This document shows positions 33,006 to 41,441 of a stretch of 64,000 bases of DNA, piece by piece. The stretch is from Winogradskyella marincola (GTDB lineage Bacteria > Bacteroidota > Bacteroidia > Flavobacteriales > Flavobacteriaceae): assembly GCF_029624125.1 (NCBI RefSeq), contig NZ_JARSBN010000006.1, positions 62,001-126,000 of the forward strand. The letters run 5' to 3'. The stretch's first letter is position 1, and each line of letters opens with the position of its first letter. The translations under genes were made by a program, and so were the position numbers. The notes under the pieces are model-generated. The model ran no database searches. It had not been told where the DNA came from and worked only from the letters and a program-made list of their open reading frames with translations.

Positions 33006-34796
33006 TTGAAAACCAATTCAAAATCCATCGCTGTCCTTCCCTTTGTCAATATGAGCAATGATATTGATAATGAGTCTTTCTGTGATGGTATTACTGAAGA
33101 GATTATTAACGCCTTAACCAAAATTAAAGGTCTAAAAGTAATTGCCAGAACATCTTCTTTTGCTTTTAAAAATAACAATAAGGATGTAAGGCAAATTGGT
33201 TGTGAACTAAGTGTTGCAACTATCCTAGAAGGTAGTATTAGAATATTTAATGACAGAATCCGAATTAATACTCAGTTAATACGAACAAATGATGGCTTTC
33301 AAATCTGGTCACAAAATTTTGATAGAAAATTAGACCATATTTTTGAGCTTCAAGACGAAATAAGTTTAATAATTGCTGAACAGATTCGGGAAAATTTTGG
33401 ACATCTATACATATCTAACCACATATCTATAATTGGAACTAAAAATATTTATGCATATAAGTTATATTTAAAAGGTAGAGCATATCAGCTTAATTGGGTT
33501 TTAGAAGATTACATTAAGGCTATAGATTGTTACAAAAAAAGTATAGAAGTCGATAAAAATTTTTATGATGCATACTTTACATTATGCAGATCTTATGGCA
33601 TTTTATCGAGTTGGGGATTAATAAATAAGCAAGAAGGCGAAAAATTTGCTAAAAGTTATTTAAATCAAGGCTTAAAAATTAATTCATCATCTTATTTAGC
33701 GTGTTTTTCTCAATCATCATTAAGCTTTTGGAATGATTGGAACTACAACAAAGGTATCGATTTACTAAAAAATACATTACACAAAAACCCAAACTATGCT
33801 ATCGCTTACGAGGGTATTGCTGAAATTTACATGGCGACTAACCAACTAGAAAAAGCCCTGTTAAATATTAATAAGGCTATAGAAATAAGTCCTTTGTCAC
33901 CGAATCATCATTTCACTAAGGGTAACATTTATTTTCTAAAAAGAGAGTACACAGAGTCCATAAAACATTTAGAAGAATGCTTAAAAATTGATCCTAATTT
34001 TAGTTTAGCAATAGAGACCAAATTAGCTTGTTTTATATTCTTAAACGACACTTCTAAATTTGAGAATTATATAGCCATAATGCCACAACTTATTAGTCCC
34101 AAAATATGTGAAGCCTTATTTTGTTTGATTAATAAAAGGCAATTAAATGTAGCTATTGATATTAAGGCTATTGATGTTGAAGAAGGTTTCAAAAATATTT
34201 ATCCTTGGCATTTTTATTTACTGATACATTCTGGAAATAAAGAAAGAGCATTAGATATTTTTGCAGATAAAATGAAACTGAAAGTAGGACAATTAGTCAA
34301 TTTTCAATTAGATCCTTTCTTAGATCCTTTAAGAGAAGATAAACGCTTTCAATTAATAGTAAAGCAATTTATTTCACCAGAACTAATTCCAGCAAAAAAA
34401 GAAGTTCTAAATAAAATTGAAAGAGAACCTTTAAAACCTTTATCTGATTCTGAAATTATTAGGTATAAGTTGATTCTAGAAAATTTCATAAAAAACAATA
34501 AGCCATTTCTAAATCCAAACCTTTCATTAAAAGAACTTGGCAAGAGTATTAGTTTACATCCTAATAAATTATCTTGGTTGCTTAATACTGAATTCAATAA
34601 GAATTTTAATGATTTTATAAACTATTTTCGCCTAAATCATTTTAAAACTATAGCATTAGACCCTAAAAATTCTCATCTTACAATCCTAGGTTTGGCCTAC
34701 GATAGTGGTTTTAATTCTAAAAGTGTGTTTAATACTTTTTTCAAAAAAACTGAAGGTATTACACCGAGTAAATGGGTACAGCAACATAACAAGTAA
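33006..34796 (+). CDS. TolB/adenylate-cyclase-like N-domain plus TPR plus AraC-type HTH regulator
   Basis: This 596-residue protein starts at TTG. The codon before it is TAA and the next ATG (33051) would cut the conserved SIAVLPFVNMS strand, so TTG is the likely start. Residues 5-125 match the FlgO/TolB-like domain found before TPRs in adenylate-cyclase-type proteins (CDGITEEIINALTKI, IARTSSFAFK, ILEGSIR). TPR-like helices follow (about 140-330), and residues about 490-596 form an AraC-type DNA-binding domain (LAYDSGFNSKSVFNTFFKKTEGITPSKW). No membrane segment is seen, so it is probably a cytoplasmic transcription factor. It precedes the hydrolase/acetyltransferase run on the same strand. 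Confidence 0.87.
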   Translation: MKTNSKSIAVLPFVNMSNDIDNESFCDGITEEIINALTKIKGLKVIARTSSFAFKNNNKDVRQIGCELSVATILEGSIRIFNDRIRINTQLIRTNDGFQIWSQNFDRKLDHIFELQDEISLIIAEQIRENFGHLYISNHISIIGTKNIYAYKLYLKGRAYQLNWVLEDYIKAIDCYKKSIEVDKNFYDAYFTLCRSYGILSSWGLINKQEGEKFAKSYLNQGLKINSSSYLACFSQSSLSFWNDWNYNKGIDLLKNTLHKNPNYAIAYEGIAEIYMATNQLEKALLNINKAIEISPLSPNHHFTKGNIYFLKREYTESIKHLEECLKIDPNFSLAIETKLACFIFLNDTSKFENYIAIMPQLISPKICEALFCLINKRQLNVAIDIKAIDVEEGFKNIYPWHFYLLIHSGNKERALDIFADKMKLKVGQLVNFQLDPFLDPLREDKRFQLIVKQFISPELIPAKKEVLNKIEREPLKPLSDSEIIRYKLILENFIKNNKPFLNPNLSLKELGKSISLHPNKLSWLLNTEFNKNFNDFINYFRLNHFKTIALDPKNSHLTILGLAYDSGFNSKSVFNTFFKKTEGITPSKWVQQHNK

Positions 34797-34907
34797 GCCG
34801 CTTCTTTTTATAAATTCCGAACGTTCTACATTATAATTTAGTACGACACATAACTGTTTATACTTCAATTTTGCAGTATCAAATAATCAATTAAAAAACG
34901 AACAGTT

Positions 34908-35987
34908 ATGACAACTTTACACAAATTACTAGTAGCATCAGCAATAGGTCTGGTAATACTTTTTACATCATGCTCAACAAATGATGACAACAACACACCA
35001 GCCATTAATTACACAACCGCTGAAAATTTATTAGCCGACACCAACTTTAATGGCTACGCTATTATTACAAAAAATGGGAACGATTTAGTGCGACAAGGCT
35101 TTGGTTTAGCAAATGAAAACACTGCACTTCCTCAAGATTACGAATTAGCCTATCGTATTGGTTCGGTATCAAAAACCTTAACTGCAGCAGCTATTATTCA
35201 GCTAAAACGCGATGGTTATATTTCTAATTACAACCAAACGTTAAACGAATTTGATCCTGAGTTTCCTTTTGGCAATCAAATTAGTATTGCTCAACTTTTA
35301 TCGCACCAATCAGGTATTCCAGATTATCAATTTGTTGTTGAAGACGCTACAGAACAAGGCTACTTTTTTGATGAAGAAGATATCTATGAAGTCATTATTG
35401 AACTCATTTCCGAAAACGGACTCAATTTCACACCTGGCTCAGGAAAACAATACAGTAACTCTAACTACCTTATCGCTGCGTTGTTGGTTGAAGAGCTTAC
35501 TGATATGTCTTACCACAACTACATTCAGCAGAATATTTTTAATCCTTTGCAAATGACAAATACCTACAGAGGTACAGACAATATTAACCCAAACACACAT
35601 GCAGAAGGCTACAACAATGGTAATGCTAACAGTGTTTACCCAATGAATTTAGCGTTTGGAGCTGGAGATTTTAGCAGCACACCAAAAGATATGGAAACAT
35701 GGACAAATGCGGTAAAAACAAACTGGTTTACTACTGCTGAAAAAGATGAAATATTTGCTCAAGATGTACCAAGTGGCTACGTAGATTTTGGTTTAGGTTG
35801 GTTTACCACACAAGAAGGCAATACCACACTTTACTGGCATGGTGGCGATATAGACGGTTATTGGAGCATGATTGGTTTTGTACCGGAACACAACGCTACC
35901 ATTGTGCTATTAAGCAATCAGCAAGACGATTCTGGAGAGCAGCGCAATGCCATAATTCAGCAACTGTTGACCAACGAATTTAACTAA
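34908..35987 (+). CDS. serine hydrolase of the class C beta-lactamase/DD-peptidase fold, lipoprotein
   Basis: This 359-residue protein has a lipoprotein signal (FTSC, Cys22) and the three penicilloyl-serine motifs: SVSK (S86, K89), YSN (Y182-N184) and HGG (H311-G313) in place of KTG. This pattern is typical of the Beta-lactamase (PF00144) family, which includes class C enzymes, D-aminopeptidases and esterases. The family label does not imply antibiotic hydrolysis. It is anchored in a membrane, facing the periplasm or cell surface. It lies 111 bp after the AraC-type regulator gene and 26 bp before the NmrA-like gene. Confidence 0.92.
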   Translation: MTTLHKLLVASAIGLVILFTSCSTNDDNNTPAINYTTAENLLADTNFNGYAIITKNGNDLVRQGFGLANENTALPQDYELAYRIGSVSKTLTAAAIIQLKRDGYISNYNQTLNEFDPEFPFGNQISIAQLLSHQSGIPDYQFVVEDATEQGYFFDEEDIYEVIIELISENGLNFTPGSGKQYSNSNYLIAALLVEELTDMSYHNYIQQNIFNPLQMTNTYRGTDNINPNTHAEGYNNGNANSVYPMNLAFGAGDFSSTPKDMETWTNAVKTNWFTTAEKDEIFAQDVPSGYVDFGLGWFTTQEGNTTLYWHGGDIDGYWSMIGFVPEHNATIVLLSNQQDDSGEQRNAIIQQLLTNEFN

Positions 35988-36013
35988 GATTCAATTTTAA
36001 ATTACACGAAAAA

Positions 36014-36874
36014 ATGCAACATACCAATATATTATTAGCAGGTGCTACAGGCTATTTAGGAAGGCATTTATTAACGGTTTTAATCGAAAAACAAAACCAG
36101 GTAGTTGCAATTGTCCGTAATCCAAATCAGATAGATAATCCTAATGAAAATTATCTGGAAATTAAGCAGGCTGAAGTCACCAAGCCAGAAACATTAAGAG
36201 ATATATGTAAAGGTATAGACACGGTCATTTCAACCGTTGGTATTACTAGGCAAAAAGATGGTTTAACCTATATGGATGTCGATTATCAAGCGAATATGAA
36301 TTTGCTTATTGAAGCTAAAAAAAGTGGTGTTAATCATTTTGTTTATGTGTCTGCCATTAATGGCGATAAGTATCGAAATTTGAAGATTTTTGAAGCCAAG
36401 GAAAAGTTTGTTGATGCTTTAAAAACTTCAGGGTTAAATTACACGATTGTAAGACCTAACGGGTTTTTCTCAGATATGAAAGACTTTTTACAAATGGCAA
36501 AATCGGGTCGTGTGTATTTATTTGGATCTGGCAGTCAAAAATTCAATCCAATTCATGGTGAAGATTTAGCCAATGCGATTATCGATAATTTGAAGGATTA
36601 CAACAAAACAATAACCATAGGCGGACCCGAGGTTTTAAGTCTTAATGACATTAGTAAACTAGCGTTAACATCATTAAATAAACCAATAAAAATCACACAT
36701 TTACCAGATTTTTTAAGACGATTCACTATTTGGACTTTAAGAACTTTTACTAGTGTAAAAACCTATGGTCCGATTGAATTTTTCTTAACGTTAATGGCAG
36801 ACGATAATGTGGCGCCTACCTACGGAAAATATCATTTAAAAGACTATTTTAGAGAAGAAGCTAAAACGCTATAA
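36014..36874 (+). CDS. NmrA-like NAD(P)-binding SDR family protein
   Basis: This 286-residue protein begins with a Rossmann nucleotide-binding loop ILLAGATGYLGRHL (G10-A-T-G13-x-x-G16). It continues with atypical short-chain dehydrogenase features (TVISTVGITRQKDG, NHFVYVSAING) and TIVRPNGFFSDM, as in NmrA/NAD(P)H-binding proteins that act as oxidoreductases or redox sensors. No substrate can be assigned. It is followed after 3 bp by the acetyltransferase gene, so both are in one transcription unit. Confidence 0.88.
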   Translation: MQHTNILLAGATGYLGRHLLTVLIEKQNQVVAIVRNPNQIDNPNENYLEIKQAEVTKPETLRDICKGIDTVISTVGITRQKDGLTYMDVDYQANMNLLIEAKKSGVNHFVYVSAINGDKYRNLKIFEAKEKFVDALKTSGLNYTIVRPNGFFSDMKDFLQMAKSGRVYLFGSGSQKFNPIHGEDLANAIIDNLKDYNKTITIGGPEVLSLNDISKLALTSLNKPIKITHLPDFLRRFTIWTLRTFTSVKTYGPIEFFLTLMADDNVAPTYGKYHLKDYFREEAKTL

Positions 36875-36877
36875 ATT

Positions 36878-37495
36878 ATGAATATTCCAGATCCAAATAC
36901 CGTTTTCCCGTTAGCCAATTATGATAAGCTATGTTTTTTAAAAAACTACATCAAAAATCCGAACATTGAGGTTGGTGATTACACCTATTACGACGATTTT
37001 GAAGCTGTTTCAAATTTTGAAAAAAATGTAAAATATCATTTCGATTTTATTGGCGATAAACTCATCATTGGAAAGTTTTGCATGATTGCATCTGGTACAA
37101 CTTTTATTATGAATGGCGGCAACCATTTAACTGAAGCAACATCAGCATATCCGTTTGCCATATTTGGTGGTGCATGGCAACACGCTATGGATGGTAAAAG
37201 TTATCCAACTAAAGGCAATACTGTAATTGGTAACGATGTGTGGATTGGTCACAATGCTACCATCATGCCTGGTGTAACCATAGGTGATGGATCTATTATA
37301 GCCGCAAAAGCAGTAGTAACAAAAGATGTAGAACCTTACACTATTGTTGGAGGCAATCCTGCAAAATTGATTAAAAAGCGGTTTTCTGATGACACCATTT
37401 CTAAATTATTAGAACTTAAATGGTGGGATTGGGATATCGATAAAATTACACGAAATGTAGATAAACTCACATCGCATCCAGAAGCGTTAATTTAA
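36878..37495 (+). CDS. CatB-related (XAT) O-acetyltransferase
   Basis: This 205-residue protein has the left-handed beta-helix of hexapeptide-repeat acyltransferases (about residues 60-160: [34 protein letters not shown]) and the family's active-site histidine in MNGGNH (H83). The C-terminal helix [10 protein letters not shown] is characteristic of the xenobiotic acetyltransferases (chloramphenicol CatB, streptogramin Vat). Many family members have other or unknown substrates, so a resistance function is only possible. A terminator-like hairpin follows at 37519. Confidence 0.9.
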   Translation: MNIPDPNTVFPLANYDKLCFLKNYIKNPNIEVGDYTYYDDFEAVSNFEKNVKYHFDFIGDKLIIGKFCMIASGTTFIMNGGNHLTEATSAYPFAIFGGAWQHAMDGKSYPTKGNTVIGNDVWIGHNATIMPGVTIGDGSIIAAKAVVTKDVEPYTIVGGNPAKLIKKRFSDDTISKLLELKWWDWDIDKITRNVDKLTSHPEALI

Positions 37496-37518
37496 AGTAA
37501 AATTATAAGGATTATTAT

Positions 37519-37552
37519 AAGGTTTAGCACTAATTGTGTTAAGCCTTTTTTT
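37519..37552 (+). terminator. terminator after the acetyltransferase gene
   Basis: AAGGTTTAGCAC pairs with GTGTTAAGCCTT (with two G-T pairs) around a 5-nt loop and is followed by TTTTTTT. Confidence 0.75.
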
Positions 37553-37696
37553 ATTCAAATAACTCAAAATCAATATTAAGTACTGAATTTCAAAGAAGTT
37601 TCAAATCATAATTCAGGACGATTAGCATTCACTTCTTTAACATCTTTGTAACATCAAATTATTAATCAAAAACGAACAATTTAAAAATCAATCACA

Positions 37697-38341
37697 ATGA
37701 AAAAATTAGTATTTATCTGCTTAACATTATGCGCACTTAATGTTTTTGCACAACAGAAATCAGAATCGTCAAAACTTGGTAATCACGACTTGAAATACAG
37801 AGTTAGTTTTCCAGCTATTATTTTAGGTAATATTGGGAAAGGTGGAGAAAGAACCAACACAGAACACATTGAATTGCATGTTAAACGCGAACTTGATGCA
37901 AAAAACATTGTTGGTGTTAAATTAGCCACTTGGCGATTATTTCAACCTATGGGTATACAATGGTGGGATGGACTTAGAGGCAAAATAGATTCTGAAACCG
38001 AATTTTATCCTGGCTATTTACGCGAAACGGGTGTTGGTATATCTTATCAGCGCATGCTTTGGAAAGGACTATTTGCCTCGGTTGAAGTTTTACCGTTGTA
38101 TAAAACCTATTTAGATCTTGATGACAAGAAAATAGCCAACGGATTTAAACTTTACAACTCGTATCATGTAGGTTATCATTTTGCCTTTGGTAAAAAGAAG
38201 CAGTTTTTTATAGAACCGCAATTTCATTGTAATGTTTGGCATTTTGATACAAATACGCCAGAATCATTTAAGCAGTTAGACAATAAGTGGGATTCCTATT
38301 TTCTATTTGAACCCAACCTTTATATTGGTATAAAATTTTAA
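37697..38341 (+). CDS. secreted outer-membrane-type beta-rich protein
   Basis: This 214-residue protein has a signal peptide (cleaved near NVFAQ). It consists mainly of alternating beta-strand-like segments and ends in NLYIGIKF with a C-terminal phenylalanine, which suggests a small outer-membrane beta-barrel. I recognise no family. It is 31 bp upstream of a second serine hydrolase gene and probably co-transcribed with it. Confidence 0.78.
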   Translation: MKKLVFICLTLCALNVFAQQKSESSKLGNHDLKYRVSFPAIILGNIGKGGERTNTEHIELHVKRELDAKNIVGVKLATWRLFQPMGIQWWDGLRGKIDSETEFYPGYLRETGVGISYQRMLWKGLFASVEVLPLYKTYLDLDDKKIANGFKLYNSYHVGYHFAFGKKKQFFIEPQFHCNVWHFDTNTPESFKQLDNKWDSYFLFEPNLYIGIKF

Positions 38342-38371
38342 CTTAAAGCACTTTGGTAAAACTTTAACCTT

Positions 38372-39496
38372 ATGAGAAATATACTTTTAGGTTTACTATG
38401 CTTCGTTGGATTATCGGCGATTGCTCAGGACACAATAAGCGAAAGCATTGAAAAATTATTTAAAACCGAATTAGAAAAAGAGAACATTAAGAGCGGAATA
38501 CTTCATGTATATTCTGAATCTCGAGATATTGATGTTCAATTAGCAGAAAGTAAAGAAGATTCTATTTCAATAAATCATCCATTTTATACAGCTAGCATTA
38601 CCAAGATGTTTACCGCAACAGCGATTGGTATTTTAAAAGATCGAAAACAATTAAATTTTGAAGATAAGATTACTCGATATTTACCAGATTCATTGATTAC
38701 TAATCTTCATGTTTTAGATGGTAAAGACTATTCTAAAGAATTAACCATAGCACATCTATTACAACACACCTCTGGTTTACCTGATTATTTCACAGGTTCA
38801 ACAAATGATGGAAGTCAAAATATCATTAATCAACTATTAATGAATCCGAATAAATTGTGGTCTGCAGAAGAAATGATTCAGTTTTCAAAAGAAAAAATGA
38901 CACCTCATTTTATTCCTGGTGAAGGTTATCATTACACAGATACCGAATATGTGCTTTTAGCCTTAATTATTGAAAACGTCAGTGGTTTATCTTTAGATTA
39001 CTTCTTTCAACAGAACATTTTTCAACCTATAAAAATGAACAGTTCGTACATTAACTTAAAGTCTAAAGCCATAGATAACAAATTACCTGTTGTTAAATTT
39101 TATGCGAGTCAATATGAATTATCATCATTAAAAAGCCTAAGTGCGGATTGGGGCGGAGGCGGTTTGGTCTCTACCACTCACGATTTAATTGCATTTTTAA
39201 AAGCCTACAATACAGATAAAATTGTAAAAAAGGATACAAGATTAGCCATGCAAAACTGGGTAAACGAAACTAAAGGAATGAATTACGGCTTTGGAATAAG
39301 ACAAGTTTCAATAGGTGAATTAACCAATACAGAAAGTGACTTACAGTTCATTGGACATTCTGGTAGTACCGCTTCTTTCTTGTGGTATTGTCCGCAATTA
39401 GACACATATATTTCAGGTACTTTTAATCAATTAGAAGCTTCAAAAAGCGCTTTGGTTTTGGTTTTAGATATACTAAAGGAAATAAATAATCAGTAG
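38372..39496 (+). CDS. secreted serine hydrolase of the class C beta-lactamase fold (second copy)
   Basis: This 374-residue protein has a signal peptide (cleaved near SAIAQ). The active-site motifs are SITK (S75, K78) in YTASITKMFTATA, YTD in GYHYTDTEY (aspartate where asparagine is usual) and HSG (H329-G331). The fold is as in the lipoprotein at 34908, but sequence and anchoring differ, so they are paralogues rather than a recent duplication. The substrate is unknown: peptidoglycan peptides, D-amino acid compounds or esters are all possible. A strong terminator follows. Confidence 0.9.
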   Translation: MRNILLGLLCFVGLSAIAQDTISESIEKLFKTELEKENIKSGILHVYSESRDIDVQLAESKEDSISINHPFYTASITKMFTATAIGILKDRKQLNFEDKITRYLPDSLITNLHVLDGKDYSKELTIAHLLQHTSGLPDYFTGSTNDGSQNIINQLLMNPNKLWSAEEMIQFSKEKMTPHFIPGEGYHYTDTEYVLLALIIENVSGLSLDYFFQQNIFQPIKMNSSYINLKSKAIDNKLPVVKFYASQYELSSLKSLSADWGGGGLVSTTHDLIAFLKAYNTDKIVKKDTRLAMQNWVNETKGMNYGFGIRQVSIGELTNTESDLQFIGHSGSTASFLWYCPQLDTYISGTFNQLEASKSALVLVLDILKEINNQ

Positions 39497-39540
39497 ATTT
39501 TCTATGTTATAATCTACCTACTAAGATCTATCATACTTCA

Positions 39541-39577
39541 AAAAAAACGGTTGAGATAAAACTCAACCGTTTTTTAT
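39541..39577. terminator. bidirectional terminator between the hydrolase and ABC permease genes
   Basis: A perfect stem (AACGGTTGAG with CTCAACCGTT and flanking A/T runs) with the 6-nt loop ATAAAA separates the convergent genes. Confidence 0.88.
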
Positions 39578-39617
39578 TTATAGAATGTTACTACACATTT
39601 CAATATTAATTCTAAAC

Positions 39618-40808
39618 CTAGCTTTTGGGTAATACTATCGCTTTCATTTTTCTTAAAATAATAAAACTATACGACAGACATAACACTAATAAAATAGCGA
39701 CTCCTAAGATGAGGATAAAACTATTACTTTCAGAAAATTCAAATAAAGATTCTAATCTTTCTAAATATATTTTTCGGACTACAATACCCAAAATTATTGC
39801 AGGCACTATAGCTATTACAGTTGCTAATGAAATGACAATCTGGTAAAATTTTGATATCGATTTGTAAGAATATCCAATAGCTCCTAAATTTGAAATCATA
39901 GCTTTATTCTTTTGTATTATTAAATTAAAACTTAATAAAATAAAAGCTATAGAAAGCACAAGAATAATCAGTGCTACCGCTATTACAAACACTAATGCAG
40001 AATTGAAGAAAAACGAAAGTTTACTAAACTCAAGCTTATCTTTGTTTATAGAATAATTGTTCTCATTAAAAAACTGTAAAATTCTTTCGTCTGTAGGATT
40101 GTTAAATGTAACTAACAGTCGGCTTATTCTAGATTTTTTGGAACGTCCAAACTTATTATTTGCATATTCTAAAAACGTTTCTGGCACTAAAATAGAATTG
40201 ATCTTATTAGAAAAGCCTACTATCCTACTCTTATACACTTCGCTATTAAAGTTTCCAATGACCTTTAAATTAAAGGTGATTTGAGATATTGTATTTTTGG
40301 ACAATACTGGCAACCCTTGGCTTTCGGCAAAACCAAAATTGTATAATTTTAGATAATTCTCTGGAATTATAATAGGTACAACCTCATCGTTTTCATTCCA
40401 AATCCAGTCTTCTGTTTTTACATCTATATATGCATCTGGAATGCTTTCAAAAAACAAATCTGTTTGAAACAGCGGTATATTTTCAGATTGGTTAGAATAG
40501 GCTTTAATTCTAAAATCAGCATTATTAAAAACAGAAACATCTTTTATAAAGGGTTGTTCTTTTAGCTCTTCTATTTCTTTAGATGAAAAATAAATTCGGT
40601 CTTTGTTAACGCTTTTAAATACAGACACCTCTTTACTTATCACTGCGGATTTATCGCTAAAAACATCTGTTTGCTCAGATAATAACGGTTTTACATCTTG
40701 ATACAGTTGAAGCGTTGTTAAAACAATAAAAACACCAATAAATAAGGTAAGTATATAGCCTATTAATTGAATTTTGACAAGTGTCTTCTTTTGTAGTTTA
40801 ATGAGCAT
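39618..40808 (-). CDS. FtsX-like ABC transporter permease
   Basis: This 396-residue protein has one N-terminal membrane segment (about 12-34), a long extracytoplasmic domain (about 35-260) and three C-terminal membrane segments (about 268-300, 318-350, 362-390), the layout of MacB/FtsX permeases. It lies 1 bp after the ABC ATPase gene and two genes after a DUF4836 lipoprotein gene. The three likely form one envelope machine. Such permeases often work as mechanotransmitters or lipoprotein-handling complexes rather than classic transporters. The substrate is unknown. Confidence 0.85.
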   Translation of the reverse strand: MLIKLQKKTLVKIQLIGYILTLFIGVFIVLTTLQLYQDVKPLLSEQTDVFSDKSAVISKEVSVFKSVNKDRIYFSSKEIEELKEQPFIKDVSVFNNADFRIKAYSNQSENIPLFQTDLFFESIPDAYIDVKTEDWIWNENDEVVPIIIPENYLKLYNFGFAESQGLPVLSKNTISQITFNLKVIGNFNSEVYKSRIVGFSNKINSILVPETFLEYANNKFGRSKKSRISRLLVTFNNPTDERILQFFNENNYSINKDKLEFSKLSFFFNSALVFVIAVALIILVLSIAFILLSFNLIIQKNKAMISNLGAIGYSYKSISKFYQIVISLATVIAIVPAIILGIVVRKIYLERLESLFEFSESNSFILILGVAILLVLCLSYSFIILRKMKAIVLPKS

Positions 40809-40809
40809 A

Positions 40810-41436
40810 CTAAAGATTTATAGTTTTATCAAATTCAAAAAATGGCAAATCGTCTAATGCCGTAATAATTACTGATGCTTGGCGCTCTTCTAATTCTTTG
40901 TTTAATACATCTACAATAATCTTAATATTTGAACTATCCAGGTGACTAAAAGGCTCGTCTAACAGCAAAAAATTAAAAGGTTGACACAACGCTCGTATAA
41001 TTGCAACTCTTTGTCGCTGACCAAGAGACAATGTCTCTACCAAACTGTCTCGTCTATGAGTTAATTGCATTTTGTTGATTAACGCATCTATTTGCTCAGT
41101 AGATTTATGGTGTGTTAGTTTGTTTTTTAACTGAATATTTTCAAAAAGCGTTAGGCTAGGAAACAATTTAAAGTCTTGAAAAACGTAGCTTATCTCTGTT
41201 TGGCGTAAGCTAAAAACAGAATCTTCTTTTTTACTGTATACCACTTCACCTGTATAGTTATGGCTACTTCCATAAATAAAGTTTAATACCGAAGATTTAC
41301 CGTGGCCAGAATTTGCTTTGATTAAGTATTTTTTACCTTTTTCAAAAACGACCTCCTTTTGTAGATATATGTCAGAAGCCGATAATTCAGCCTCTGACAT
41401 GTATGTTGGTTTTAAATTGCTTAAACGTATTTGCAT
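40810..41436 (-). CDS. ABC transporter ATP-binding protein
   Basis: This 208-residue ATPase has Walker A ANSGHGKSS (41-49), the signature TLSLGQRQRVAI near 135-146 and Walker B FLLLDEPFSHLD near 155-166. It resembles LolD/MacB-type ATPases but is somewhat short. It follows the DUF4836 lipoprotein gene by 5 bp and precedes the permease gene by 1 bp. Confidence 0.92.
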   Translation of the reverse strand: MQIRLSNLKPTYMSEAELSASDIYLQKEVVFEKGKKYLIKANSGHGKSSVLNFIYGSSHNYTGEVVYSKKEDSVFSLRQTEISYVFQDFKLFPSLTLFENIQLKNKLTHHKSTEQIDALINKMQLTHRRDSLVETLSLGQRQRVAIIRALCQPFNFLLLDEPFSHLDSSNIKIIVDVLNKELEERQASVIITALDDLPFFEFDKTINL

Positions 41437-41441
41437 AAGAC

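Noticed and set aside
34817..34830. GAACGTTC palindrome before the lipoprotein hydrolase gene
   Set aside because: An isolated 8-bp palindrome is expected by chance, and no promoter box has a meaningful spacing to it.
36878..37495. Naming the acetyltransferase an antibiotic resistance gene
   Set aside because: The family motifs are present, but many chromosomal CatB-like proteins have no resistance role and the substrate cannot be read from sequence.
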